A stretch of 64,000 nucleotides of DNA from Streptomyces hygroscopicus (GTDB taxonomy: Bacteria; Actinomycetota; Actinomycetes; Streptomycetales; Streptomycetaceae). The notes under the pieces are model-generated. The model made no database searches. It saw only the letters and a list, made by a program, of their open reading frames with translations, and was not told the DNA's origin. This document shows positions 33,943-42,750 of this stretch, one piece after another; within the stretch, counting starts at the first letter, position 1; each line of letters starts with the position of its first letter. The stretch lies in contig CP018627.1 in assembly GCA_002021875.1 (NCBI GenBank), positions 1,178,001-1,242,000 on the forward strand. Direction: 5' to 3'. The position numbers were made by a program, and so were the translations under genes.

Positions 33943-35121
33943 ATGAGTCAGGAGCCATTTGCATCAAATTCGCCCACATACGATCAACTCCTGGAAGAAC
34001 TGAAAGGCATACGCAGACCCGGACTGCCGGATCTGCGCAGGACCGATCGGCCGGCGCTGCGCGCCGCGGCCGTGGCGGGCGGCTTCTGCGATGGCTCCGA
34101 CGACGCCCCGGCCGGTATCGAGGCGCTGCTCAGGGAGGCGGTACGGCGCCTCGGCGAGCGGGATCTGCTCGGCCAGGCCGCGGCCCACACCTTCGGGCTG
34201 CTCCCCGACCGCCGGGGCGCGCCCGCCCATGACCGCCGTAAGATGGCCGCCGCCGTGTACGGAGTCACCCCCGAGCGGTTCCGCAAGCAGCAGGAACCGC
34301 AGGTCATCCAGCAGCTCGCCGAGGCCGTGCTGACCATCCTGCGGGAGCCGCCGCCCTTCCCCGGGAAACCGGGCGCGACGGAACAGAGCACCGGGCCGGG
34401 CGCCGGGCCGGGCGCCGGGCCGCAGAACTCCGGCGGACCGAGCCCGACCGGGCAGAGCACCATCGCGCGGAGCGGCCGGGCCGGCCAGGAGCCTCCGCTG
34501 CGCGTCGACAGCGTGCCGGTGGACGCGCGGAGCACCTTCACCCTGCACGTCTCGCCCATCGAACTGCTGCGGGACATCGAAGTGCTGGTCTCCTCGGAGA
34601 ACGTCTACCTGGAGATGTCCAAGACCTTCCGCCCCACCGTGTCCGGCGCGCTGCGCCTGGCCTCCGCCGTACGCGACCCCGCCGGGGAGATCGTCGACGA
34701 TGTGCTGGCCCGTGAACTGGCCGGGTGGCTGCGCGCCCACGGCCGCCCGGGGCTGCCGATCCGGCCGGGCACGGTGGTGCCCACCGCGCCGGGAGCGCTC
34801 GCCGCGCGCGGCGTCCGGCGGATCTACCACGCCGCGGTCGCCACCCCACGGGACGATACGTACGAGGTCCGCCCGGAGAGCATCGCCCGCGCGGTCAGTG
34901 CGTGCTTCGCGCTCGCCAGGGCGGAGCGCGACCGGTACGAGCCCGCCCTGTCCTCCATCTGCTTTCCGCTGCTCGGTGCGGGCCGGGGCGGTCTGGCACC
35001 GGCGGTCAGCGCGACCTGGCTGCGCTGGGCGATCCGCGACGAACTCGCCCGGGACTCCCGCTGGCGGGTGCACCTGGTGGTCCGCAGCCGGGAGATAGCC
35101 GAGGCCGTCGGGGCTCTGTGA
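33943..35121 (+). CDS. Macro-domain-like protein with helical N-terminus
   Basis: The start is ATG at 33943 (MSQEPFASNSPTYDQLLEEL); an in-frame GTG lies 6 bp upstream. The 392-residue protein has a helical N-terminal domain (AGIEALLREAVRRLGERDLLGQAAAHTFGLLP) ending in VYGVTPERFRKQQEPQ, a segment that often precedes effector domains in actinomycetes. A Gly/Pro-rich linker follows. The C-terminal half resembles a macro domain: IEVLVSSENVYLEMSK, GTVVPTAPGALAARGVRRIYHAAV and ICFPLLGAGRGGLAPAVSA. It may bind or hydrolyse ADP-ribose. It is divergent from the kinase operon. Confidence 0.75.
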   Translation: MSQEPFASNSPTYDQLLEELKGIRRPGLPDLRRTDRPALRAAAVAGGFCDGSDDAPAGIEALLREAVRRLGERDLLGQAAAHTFGLLPDRRGAPAHDRRKMAAAVYGVTPERFRKQQEPQVIQQLAEAVLTILREPPPFPGKPGATEQSTGPGAGPGAGPQNSGGPSPTGQSTIARSGRAGQEPPLRVDSVPVDARSTFTLHVSPIELLRDIEVLVSSENVYLEMSKTFRPTVSGALRLASAVRDPAGEIVDDVLARELAGWLRAHGRPGLPIRPGTVVPTAPGALAARGVRRIYHAAVATPRDDTYEVRPESIARAVSACFALARAERDRYEPALSSICFPLLGAGRGGLAPAVSATWLRWAIRDELARDSRWRVHLVVRSREIAEAVGAL

Positions 35122-35239
35122 CCACCAACGGCTGAGACGGTCCGGGCGCCGTGACCACCACCGACCGAGACCGTCGGCCCTCGGTGACCACGCCCGCCGG
35201 GGCCGCCGCGCGCCGTGCCGTCCGGGCGGGCGCGCCCGC

Positions 35240-35947
35240 TCAGGGGCGCCAGCTCGCACCGGTGAGGGCGATCCCCGCCCGCCGCAACCGACGCTCCAGC
35301 GCGGCCAGTTCGCCCCGCCCCGGCACTCCGTAGAGCCGCACATCGCCCTCCCCCTCGACCATCTGCAGACGCGGCCCGCTCTCCGTCCGGGCCAGATGCT
35401 CCTGATAGCGCGCCCGCCCCCGCGCCGTACGCGGCCGCATGCGCTGGTTCGCCGAGCCGCGCCACACCAGGGCGGTGGGCTCGGCCGCCCGGAAGCGCCC
35501 GGTCACCAGCACATCGGCGTGGCGGACGGCGGCGGAGCGCGCCGCGTCACCCTCCACTTCCTCCTGCTCGTATCCCGTGTAGAGGAGGATGTCGATCTCG
35601 CGGCCCGCCGCCGGGCCGCCCGGTGCCGTCGCCTCCGCACGGGCCCGCGCCGCCCCGGCCAGCAGGGCCCCCAGCGCGGCGGGCTGGTCGAGCGGCTCGC
35701 CGCCGCTGACCGTCAGCCCGTCGGCGCCCCGCGCCAACGCCTCGCGCCACAGCCCGAGCAGGGACGACACCGTACGGGAGGCGCCGCCCAGCGGATCCCA
35801 GGTGTGCCGTGACATACAGCCGGCACAGGCCAGGCCGCAGCCCTGGGACCAGATGCCCAGGCGCCGCCCCGGGCCCAGGGTCTCCACCGGGAAGTGGGTC
35901 TGACTGATCCGGAGCGTGAGCTCCGCGCACTCTGGGACGTTCTCCAC
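35240..35947 (-). CDS. 4Fe-4S single-cluster radical-SAM-like protein
   Basis: The likely start is GTG at 35947 (VENVPECAELTLRIS), giving 235 residues. The cluster motif is GCGLACAGCMSRHTWD (CxxxCxxC). ADGLTVSGGEPLDQPAALGALL gives the GGE motif for SAM binding and DILLYTGYEQEEV matches activase-type proteins. The overall form resembles NrdG/activating enzymes, but no glycyl-radical enzyme is nearby. It is divergent from the 36270-40698 operon, and both may form one functional group. What it modifies is unknown. Confidence 0.85.
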   Translation of the reverse strand: MENVPECAELTLRISQTHFPVETLGPGRRLGIWSQGCGLACAGCMSRHTWDPLGGASRTVSSLLGLWREALARGADGLTVSGGEPLDQPAALGALLAGAARARAEATAPGGPAAGREIDILLYTGYEQEEVEGDAARSAAVRHADVLVTGRFRAAEPTALVWRGSANQRMRPRTARGRARYQEHLARTESGPRLQMVEGEGDVRLYGVPGRGELAALERRLRRAGIALTGASWRP

Positions 35948-36269
35948 CGACCCGTCTCCTATTCCCCCGAGGTCGTGTTTCCAAGATCCATGATCAAAAA
36001 GGCGTGGCCCCGGAACCGTTCCAGTATGACCCGACGTCAGGCATCGACGAGGGCGTTCTCCGGTCGACTTCCGGGCGTTTTCGGGAGCGGGCCCTATGGG
36101 GAGCATTCCCGGGTACGACCTCACCGATACGGTCTGACAAGGAATCGAATCGACAACGTCATCGACATCGACTGCGAGCCGTTCGCGGGGAAAAGCGGAA
36201 TTCCGCTGTCCGCAATGCGGCTGTCCGGTGCGGGAATTGCGTACCGGGGAAAACGGGGGATCCATTTCC
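35948..36269. other. Divergent spacer upstream of the vWA-lipoprotein operon
   Basis: The 322-bp spacer separates the radical-SAM gene from the plus-strand operon. It is richer in A and T than its neighbours. Two overlapping short frames are present but have no recognisable domain and no SD, so I accept no gene here. The only landmark is the GGGGGA SD 9 bp before ATG 36270. Confidence 0.45.
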
Positions 36270-36956
36270 ATGATCACATCTGACAGTGTCAACGGGGTGG
36301 TGCGCCGGGGCCGGCTCGGCCGTACCGCCCGCTTCGCGGCCCGCCGGCGGGGCAAGCGCGACGGCGCGCGCGGCGTACCGCGCATCCCGCTCCCGGAGCC
36401 GCCCGAGGAGCAGCGGGGCGAGATACCGCCGCCGCCCATCGAGCCACCGGCTCCCGAGCTGCTCATCACGCCGTATGTGATGGAGGTGCGGACCGGCGTC
36501 CGCCGGGCCACCGAGCAGATGCGCTCCGCCCTCATCGGACGGGAGCACGCCCTGCTCAGCCGGGTGCGCGCCGAGTCGGTGCGCGTCGTCACCCAGTACG
36601 ACGTCCGCGAGGACCCCCGGCCCGCCGCGCTCGCGCGGTACGGCCACTGGGTGGGCCAGTGGCGCACCAGCGTGGACCGCTGCCGGTCGCATGCCCAGGC
36701 CGTCGTCGACCAGGCCAATCAGCGACTCGCCTGCTACTGGGACGCGGTGCGCGAGACCCACCCCCAGCTCTCCCGCCTCCCCCGGCGCCCGCCCGGGGAC
36801 TGGCTGCCGGGCCGGGTGGAGCTGGACCGGTCCTGGCAGCAGCCCGACGTCTGGCTGCTGGCCGACGACGACAGTGCCCGCACGGCCACCTCCCGGGCGC
36901 TGCAGCTACTCGAACGGCAGAACACCGACCGCCTCGACGGGAGGACCGCGCGATGA
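36270..36956 (+). CDS. Uncharacterised protein of the vWA-lipoprotein operon
   Basis: The start is ATG at 36270 (MITSDSVNGVVRRGRLG) after GGGGGA; 228 residues. An Arg-rich N-terminus is followed by a Pro/Glu-rich stretch (IPLPEPPEEQRGEIPPPP) and a mostly helical remainder including VRRATEQMRSALIGREHALLSR and RCRSHAQAVVDQANQRLACYWD. There is no signal peptide or membrane helix. I do not recognise the family. Its stop overlaps the next start by 4 bp. Confidence 0.6.
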   Translation: MITSDSVNGVVRRGRLGRTARFAARRRGKRDGARGVPRIPLPEPPEEQRGEIPPPPIEPPAPELLITPYVMEVRTGVRRATEQMRSALIGREHALLSRVRAESVRVVTQYDVREDPRPAALARYGHWVGQWRTSVDRCRSHAQAVVDQANQRLACYWDAVRETHPQLSRLPRRPPGDWLPGRVELDRSWQQPDVWLLADDDSARTATSRALQLLERQNTDRLDGRTAR

Positions 36957-37735
36957 CCGTCCACAGTCCCGCTCCGGAGCACCCCGTCGCCCGGCGGCGC
37001 CGGAACCCGCGGCGCGCCCTGCCCGCCGCGCTGGTGCTCGCCCTGGCGGCCGCCATCACGGCCTGCGGCTCCGACGAGCCGTCACGCTACTCCCGGACGT
37101 GCGGCGTCGTGGTCGACGGCTCGGGCTCGGCCGCCGCCTCCCGGACCGGCTTCGACGCGGAGGCCAAGCTCAGGGCGACCCTGCAGACGTTCCTGTCGGA
37201 CCACAAGTGCCGTAAGACGTCCTTCGCCCCCATCACCAAGGTTTCCAAGGCGTCCAAGTGCCAGGTCAGCCCGCTCGACCTGGACCCGGACACCTCGAAG
37301 ACCGCCAACCGCGAGCGGGCCCGCACCACCATGCGCGCGGTCGCCCTCTCCAACGCCCTGAAGCTGCTGCGCTGCGCCCAGAAGGAGGAGCCCGGCTCCG
37401 ATGTGCTCGGGGGGCTGTCGCGCATCGCACTGTCCAAGCCGTCCGGCGACGACGCGTCGTTCGACGTTCTCGTGGTGAGCGACTTCGACCAGGGCGACAC
37501 CGACTTCCGGCTGGGGCGGCAGGACCTTTCCACCGCCGCGAGCCGCCGGACCGTCATCGACGGTTTCCTCAAGTCGCACGGCGCGCCGAAGCTGTCCGGC
37601 GCGGACATCTATCCGGTGGGCTACGGCATGAAGTACCACACCAACACCTCCCACTACGAGCAGTTCAACGCCTTCTGGACCGAGCTTCTGGAGGGGAGGG
37701 TGAAGGCACATGTCGACACCACCTACCGCCGGTGA
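36953..37735 (+). CDS. vWA-like lipoprotein
   Basis: The ATG at 36953 overlaps the preceding stop (ATGA); 260 residues. A basic N-terminus and hydrophobic helix lead to the lipobox AITAC with the lipidated Cys at residue 38. Immediately after is GVVVDGSGSAAAS, a DxSxS MIDAS motif (Asp55, Ser57, Ser59), and later FDVLVVSDFDQGD, typical of von Willebrand A folds that bind a metal and a partner protein. It should be anchored outside the membrane. The following gene overlaps by 26 bp and encodes a membrane protein, a likely partner. Confidence 0.78.
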   Translation: MTVHSPAPEHPVARRRRNPRRALPAALVLALAAAITACGSDEPSRYSRTCGVVVDGSGSAAASRTGFDAEAKLRATLQTFLSDHKCRKTSFAPITKVSKASKCQVSPLDLDPDTSKTANRERARTTMRAVALSNALKLLRCAQKEEPGSDVLGGLSRIALSKPSGDDASFDVLVVSDFDQGDTDFRLGRQDLSTAASRRTVIDGFLKSHGAPKLSGADIYPVGYGMKYHTNTSHYEQFNAFWTELLEGRVKAHVDTTYRR

Positions 37736-39236
37736 CGACCAGACGCCGCGTCGGCTGAGGCTGCGCCGCCGCAGGGCCGATGCCGACCGCGGGCGGCGGG
37801 GAGGGCGGGCCGCCGCACGGCGGTTCCCCGACGGCGCGCTGCCCCAGCCCGACCCCGTCGCATCGGATGTCATCCGGGCCGGGGACAGCGCCTGGCTTCT
37901 GGACCGGGCGCGCAAGCACGGCGCCTCGGCGGCCGGCCGGAAGGTCTTCGACCCCTGGGTCCTGGCCACCCCTGACCGGGTGCCCTACTTCGCCGAGCTG
38001 GCCAGCCTGCGCGACCGGGTCAGGCACCGGCTCGCCGAGGAACAGGCGCGGGCCGAGGAGGACGGCGCGCTGGAGGCGAGCCGGGTCAGGGCGGCCGCCA
38101 CCGCCGCCGGTGAGCGGCTGGAGCGGGCGGGCCGCCGGCGGGCCGTCCTGGAGCAGCAGCAGATGGTCACCACCGCCCAGTTGGACCGGCTGGCGCGGCG
38201 GGCCGACCGGTGGCAGACCTTCCGTGACACGGTACGGGGCGGTTTCGAGCGCCGGTGGCTGCGCGCCCGTATGCCCGCCGGCTGGAACGACGGCGCCGAC
38301 CCCGGGCGGCCGGGCACCACGCGGCGCGAGGACGAGCCGGAGACCGCCGGCGGCCACGCCGGCTGGCAGGCGGTGTCCGACCACGATCCGGTGGCGGAGG
38401 CGGACGCGGCCGACCGGGCACTGTCCACCAGAGCGGCATGGGAGGGCGCTGCGGCGCGCCCCGGCATGCCGCGCTGGATGAAGCTCGGGGTGCTGGCCGC
38501 GCTGATCGTGGTGGAACTGCCCGTCTACTACTCGGTGTTCGAGAATCTGCACGGCGTCGGGCGCTTCGCCGATCTGCTCTCCTACAGCCTCATGGTGGCC
38601 GTGGCCGTGGCGATGATCCTCGCCCCGCATATCGCGGGCTGGATCATGCGGCGGCGCTCCGCCACCGGTGCGGTCCGGCTGTCGGCCGTGCCCGCCCTCG
38701 CCCTGCTGGGCGTCTGGGCGTACGGCGCCTGGGCGTTGGGCGATCTGCGGGCCAAGGTGGCGTTCCGGGAGGAGCCTCCGCTGGATCTGCCGCCCGATGT
38801 GGCCGCGGACGTGGGGGACGACGTGCGCAATCCGCCGAGCCTCATCGAGTCGCTGCATCTGGACCCGCAGAGCGTGACCTGGATGTTCGTCGCCCTCCTG
38901 CTGCTCTCCGGCGGTATCGCCTTCCTGATCGGGCTGGGCGAGGAGCACCCGTATCTCGCGGCGTACCGGACCACGGCCGAGCGGCTGCGGGAGCTGGAGC
39001 AGGAGATCGAGACGGATCTGGCCGGCTCGGAGCGCGCCAAGGAGGCCGAGGCCACCATGGGCGCCCGCGGGGGCGCCCGCCGCGCGGCCCATGAGGCGCG
39101 GCTGTACGCGGTCGACGACCTGTACGAAGCCGCGGCGCACGCCTATCTGGACGGGGTGGCCATGGAGTCCGGCGATCCGGCGGTGACCGAGGCCGCCATG
39201 CGGCTGTCCCGGCAGTGGCCGCTGCTGCCGCACTGA
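37710..39236 (+). CDS. Uncharacterised four-helix membrane protein
   Basis: The ATG at 37710 lies inside the end of the lipoprotein gene (26-bp overlap); 508 residues. A long Arg/Ala-rich cytoplasmic N-terminal half with coiled-coil tendency (LRDRVRHRLAEEQARAEED) precedes four transmembrane helices: LGVLAALIVVELPVYYSVF, LMVAVAVAMILAPHIAGWI, VPALALLGVWAYGAWALG and WMFVALLLLSGGIAFLIGL. A C-terminal helical tail (RLRELEQEIETDLAGSE) follows. I do not recognise a family. It could transmit a signal between the vWA lipoprotein and cytoplasmic partners. Confidence 0.65.
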   Translation: MSTPPTAGDDQTPRRLRLRRRRADADRGRRGGRAAARRFPDGALPQPDPVASDVIRAGDSAWLLDRARKHGASAAGRKVFDPWVLATPDRVPYFAELASLRDRVRHRLAEEQARAEEDGALEASRVRAAATAAGERLERAGRRRAVLEQQQMVTTAQLDRLARRADRWQTFRDTVRGGFERRWLRARMPAGWNDGADPGRPGTTRREDEPETAGGHAGWQAVSDHDPVAEADAADRALSTRAAWEGAAARPGMPRWMKLGVLAALIVVELPVYYSVFENLHGVGRFADLLSYSLMVAVAVAMILAPHIAGWIMRRRSATGAVRLSAVPALALLGVWAYGAWALGDLRAKVAFREEPPLDLPPDVAADVGDDVRNPPSLIESLHLDPQSVTWMFVALLLLSGGIAFLIGLGEEHPYLAAYRTTAERLRELEQEIETDLAGSERAKEAEATMGARGGARRAAHEARLYAVDDLYEAAAHAYLDGVAMESGDPAVTEAAMRLSRQWPLLPH

Positions 39237-39282
39237 GTACGTGCGGCACACCGAACGCAGGTGGAAACCCACGGGGGTGGCG

Positions 39283-40698
39283 ATGGATCCGACGACACCG
39301 GCGCAGTACATACTCATCACGCAGTGTCTGCAGAACGACTTCTTCCTCAACCTGGACTGCCAGTTGTCCCTGCCGGACAGCGCGGTCTCCAAGCTGCTGC
39401 TGGACAGCGAGAGCGGCGCGGCCCTCCGCACGGAGGGCCACCGCAGGGTCCTGTCCGAGGCGGAGCTGCACCGTTCACCGCTGGCCCGTTTCCTGGACGC
39501 CACCGTCGGCTCCCGGACGCGCGGACACGGGTACGGGGTTCTGCATCTGATCAACATCCGTGACTGGCATGTCCCGGGAGAGGCGTACGACCTGGAGCGC
39601 AGGCAGTACGGGGCACACTGCGAGGCCGGCACCTGGGGAGCGGCGTACGTCGACGGGCTCACGGATCTGCTGGCCCCGGATCGGTGCGCCCCGGCGGACA
39701 GCGAGGACGGCTGGGGCGGGAGACTCCGCGTCCACCATGTGCGGTCCAACACGCTCTTCGACTTCCAGCACAGCTCCGGAGGACGTCCCGACCTCAGCGA
39801 ACCGGCGCCGCTGACGACGCTGCTGGACGGTCTGCTGGGCGACGGACGGCAGGAGACGGCACATGTCGTGGTGATCGGTGTTCTCACCGACATCAAGGTC
39901 CAGCTGCTGCTGACCGGTATCCGCTCCCGCTACGACGTCCGGCAGCTCGTGGTCTCCGACGCGCTCACCGCCAGCAGGACCCTGGAGCGCCATCTGACGG
40001 CCCTGGACTTCTGCCAGCGTGTCCTGCGCACCGAGGTGATGACCGGTCTGGCGGAGCTGGCCCGTTTCCTGGGTTCCCGGCCGGACGACGACCGGCGGCT
40101 GTCCCGTGGCGGGGACGCGGAGTTCGCGGGCTACTCCTCGTACATCCAGGACAAGCAGGGCATCCTGTCGTACGAGGACGCCAGGTTGCGGGACTACCGC
40201 ATCCAGACCTCCGAACGCCTCCGGCGGGCACAGCACACGGTCGGTTTCGCCAGCAAGTTCCTGCTGGGACTGGGCACATGTCTGCTGCTCACCGCGCTTG
40301 TGCTGTCGCTCGTCGGGGTCTTCCTCCCGGGCCGTGTCGGGTGGCAGGGCCCCGCCGTGCTCGGCGCACTCGGTGTGGGGCAGATCGTCACGTTGTTCTT
40401 CACCCGGCCGGTCAGATCCGTGCAGGACGCGCTGGCGGAGGAGACCATCTACCGGATGATCCTGGAGAGCCGCAGTCTGAAGGTGGCGCTGGCTCGGTTC
40501 CACATCACCACGGCGACCTCGCTCCGGCGGCATGACGATGTCGACGGGCAATCCCAGGCACTGGCACGGCAGTTGGAGATCCTGGAGAAGATCGACACAG
40601 CCGACTTCGAACGGCTCAAACAGCTGGGGGTGACCCCGCGCGCCGAACCACCGGGGCCCGGCCGGTCCCGCAGAAGGAACCGCGCACAGGCTCCCTGA
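39283..40698 (+). CDS. Isochorismatase-fold membrane protein lacking the catalytic triad
   Basis: The start is taken as ATG at 39283 (MDPTTPAQYILITQCLQNDFF); GTG at 39241 or 39277 is possible. The first 270 residues have the isochorismatase/nicotinamidase layout, but the three catalytic positions look changed. The Asp of the usual VDxQNDF is Cys (TQCLQNDFF), the Lys is Arg (HHVRSNTLFDF), and the Cys of the usual TDxCV is Lys (GVLTDIKVQLLL). Two transmembrane helices lie near residues 330-380 (FLLGLGTCLLLTALVLSLVG and GPAVLGALGVGQIVTLFF). A helical tail with EETIYRMILESRSLKVALARFH follows. A sensor or scaffold role is more likely than hydrolysis. Confidence 0.72.
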   Translation: MDPTTPAQYILITQCLQNDFFLNLDCQLSLPDSAVSKLLLDSESGAALRTEGHRRVLSEAELHRSPLARFLDATVGSRTRGHGYGVLHLINIRDWHVPGEAYDLERRQYGAHCEAGTWGAAYVDGLTDLLAPDRCAPADSEDGWGGRLRVHHVRSNTLFDFQHSSGGRPDLSEPAPLTTLLDGLLGDGRQETAHVVVIGVLTDIKVQLLLTGIRSRYDVRQLVVSDALTASRTLERHLTALDFCQRVLRTEVMTGLAELARFLGSRPDDDRRLSRGGDAEFAGYSSYIQDKQGILSYEDARLRDYRIQTSERLRRAQHTVGFASKFLLGLGTCLLLTALVLSLVGVFLPGRVGWQGPAVLGALGVGQIVTLFFTRPVRSVQDALAEETIYRMILESRSLKVALARFHITTATSLRRHDDVDGQSQALARQLEILEKIDTADFERLKQLGVTPRAEPPGPGRSRRRNRAQAP

Positions 40699-40751
40699 AC
40701 ACCTCCTACTGCCGAGCGAGGGGGGCTCGCCGTCCCGCTAAGGCCCGGCCG

Positions 40752-41576
40752 TCAGACCTCGACCACCGGTGTCTGGAGTTCCGTGACCCACTCCTCGCGG
40801 TTCTCCGGACACTCCAGGTTGACCTCCCGGGGGTAGCCGGACGACCGGTAGCCGTTGCCGTCGATCCAATGGGCCAGGGCCTGGGCCGTGGGCACCACGG
40901 CGTCCATCGGGCCGCGGTGGACGATGGTCGCGGCCCGGTCGACGGGCGGCAGATCGAGGATCCGGAGGTCCTCACCGTCCCGGAGCGGGGCGGAGACCTG
41001 GACGGCGGCGTGGACGGTGATGGCGCCGCCGCCTTCCGGGGCGTCCTCGTAGTACGCGACACCGGGGCCCGTCGGGGTGATGCCCGCCGCATCGAGGCGC
41101 CGGAACAGCTCGTCGTAGAGGGGTGTGATGACCGGGCCGATGTCCCGGGGGTCGAAGCCGGTGGCGGTCGCGGTGAGCTCCGCCACCCGCACTGCCCGGA
41201 TCTCCTTGATGACGACGTCGTTCGTGGGCATGTGTCCTTCGCTTTCGATCGACCGGAGCCTCGCCTCGACCTGCACCAGCCGTGCCGCCACGGCGGCCAC
41301 GGTGGCTTCCAGCTCGGCCCGCCGCAACCGCAGCATGCCGCGCAGTTCCTCGGTGCCGGCCTTCTCGTCCACGATGTCCCGCACCTGCTGGAGGGTGAAG
41401 CCGAGCTCTTTGAGCGCGATGACCCGGTTCAGGCGGCTGAGCTGGGCGGCCGCGTAGTAGCGGTAGCCGGTGGCGGGGTCGACATGGGCCGGGCGCAGCA
41501 GTCCGGTGGCGTCGTAGTGGCGCAGCATCCGGACCGATACGCGGCCGTGCCGGGCGAAGTCTCCGATGGTGAACAT
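40752..41576 (-). CDS. MerR regulator with GyrI-like effector domain
   Basis: A 274-residue protein starting MFTIGDFARHGRVSVRMLRHYD, the MerR HTH. The wing GYRYYAAAQLSRLNRVIALKELGFTL and a dimerisation coiled coil follow. From residue 118 a GyrI-like ligand-binding domain is seen (IKEIRAVRVAELTATATGF, EGGGAITVHAAVQV and REVNLECPEN). Such proteins sense hydrophobic cations or drugs. It is transcribed away from the AHBA gene aroB/rifG. Its own promoter carries a MerR-type dyad in a 19-bp spacer. Confidence 0.9.
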   Translation of the reverse strand: MFTIGDFARHGRVSVRMLRHYDATGLLRPAHVDPATGYRYYAAAQLSRLNRVIALKELGFTLQQVRDIVDEKAGTEELRGMLRLRRAELEATVAAVAARLVQVEARLRSIESEGHMPTNDVVIKEIRAVRVAELTATATGFDPRDIGPVITPLYDELFRRLDAAGITPTGPGVAYYEDAPEGGGAITVHAAVQVSAPLRDGEDLRILDLPPVDRAATIVHRGPMDAVVPTAQALAHWIDGNGYRSSGYPREVNLECPENREEWVTELQTPVVEV

Positions 41577-41586
41577 GATGTCTCCG

Positions 41587-41617
41587 AGTCCAGCGCCTCA
41601 CACGGTGTGAGGGTCAA
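41587..41617 (-). promoter_or_regulatory. MerR-type autoregulatory promoter
   Basis: On the minus strand a -35 TTGACC (41617-41612) and a -10-like TGGACT (41592-41587) are separated by 19 bp, the overlong spacer that MerR proteins correct by twisting DNA. The spacer is occupied by the near-perfect dyad CCTCACACGGTGTGAGG (41596-41612). The MerR ATG at 41576 follows closely, so the message is leaderless or nearly so. Confidence 0.8.
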
Positions 41618-41687
41618 CCCTCGATTCAGGCACTACATTCGACAATAGAGAATTCCCGGTCATCGCCCATGGAGGGACGGACAGCGC

Positions 41688-42737
41688 ATGACGGCGTCGG
41701 CTCATCCGCATACCCGCGTCATGGTGGAACTCGGCGACCGTTCCTATCCCGTCGACATCGGGCCGGGTGTCCGGCATGCGCTGTCCGGGGTCGTCGCGGG
41801 GCTCGGCGCTCAGCGGGTGGCGATGGTCTCCGCCCGGCCGGACGGCTGGCTGCCCGACCCGGGCGTGCCCTCGATGGTGCTGCGGGCCCGTGACGGGGAG
41901 GCGGACAAGTCGCTGGCCACGGTGGAGGAGCTGTGCCGGGAGTTCGTCCGTTTCGGGCTGACCCGGTCGGATGCGGTTGTCTCCTGCGGTGGCGGGACCA
42001 CCACCGATGTCGTGGGTCTCGCGGCGGCGCTGTACCACCGGGGTGTGCCCGTGGTGCATCTGCCGACCTCGCTGCTGGCCCAGGTGGACGCCAGCGTGGG
42101 CGGGAAGACGGCGGTGAATCTCCCCGAGGGGAAGAATCTGGTGGGTGCTTTCTGGCAGCCGTCCGCCGTGTTGTGCGACACCGACTATCTGGAGACGCTG
42201 CCCGCAGCGGAAATGCTCAATGGATATGGGGAGATCGCCCGCTGCCACTTCATCGGCGCCGGTGATCTGCGCGGGCTGGCGCTGGCGGAGCAGATCGCGG
42301 CGAGCGTGGCCCTGAAGGCATCGGTGGTCTCCGCGGATGAGCGGGACTCCGGGCTGCGTCATGTGCTCAATTACGGCCACACCTTGGGCCATGCGCTGGA
42401 AATCGTGACCGATTTCCGGCTGCGGCACGGTGAGGGGGTGGCGATCGGCACGGTTTTCGCCGGCCGTCTGGCGCTGGCCCTGGGCCGGATCGACGAGGCG
42501 CGGGCGGCGGAGCATCTGGAGGTGGTGCGGGGTTACGGGCTGCCGTTCGCGCTGCCCGCCGATGCCGATCCGGGTCGCCTGATCGAGGTGATGCGGCTGG
42601 ACAAGAAGGCGACGGATGGGCTCACCTTCGTCCTGGACGGTCCCGGCGGTCCCGAGCTGGTCTCGGGCCTCGCGGAGGAGACGGTCGCCACGACGCTGGC
42701 CGGGATGGACCGGGCCGGCTCGGACAACCGCCGGTAG
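41688..42737 (+). CDS. rifG: Amino-dehydroquinate synthase (RifG-type AroB)
   Basis: A 349-residue dehydroquinate-synthase family protein: CGGGTTTDVVGLAAALYHRGVPVVHLPT, DASVGGKTAVNLPEGKNLVGAFWQP, NGYGEIARCHF and NYGHTLGHALE carry the NAD, phosphate and Zn-binding residues. The first five residues after ATG are loosely conserved. Because it stands with AHBA synthase, RifL, RifM, RifN and RifJ equivalents, it most likely acts on amino-DAHP to give 5-deoxy-5-amino-dehydroquinate rather than serving the shikimate pathway. It is convergent with the ROK gene (13-bp gap). Confidence 0.9.
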   Translation: MTASAHPHTRVMVELGDRSYPVDIGPGVRHALSGVVAGLGAQRVAMVSARPDGWLPDPGVPSMVLRARDGEADKSLATVEELCREFVRFGLTRSDAVVSCGGGTTTDVVGLAAALYHRGVPVVHLPTSLLAQVDASVGGKTAVNLPEGKNLVGAFWQPSAVLCDTDYLETLPAAEMLNGYGEIARCHFIGAGDLRGLALAEQIAASVALKASVVSADERDSGLRHVLNYGHTLGHALEIVTDFRLRHGEGVAIGTVFAGRLALALGRIDEARAAEHLEVVRGYGLPFALPADADPGRLIEVMRLDKKATDGLTFVLDGPGGPELVSGLAEETVATTLAGMDRAGSDNRR

Positions 42738-42750
42738 AACCGGACGCGGC

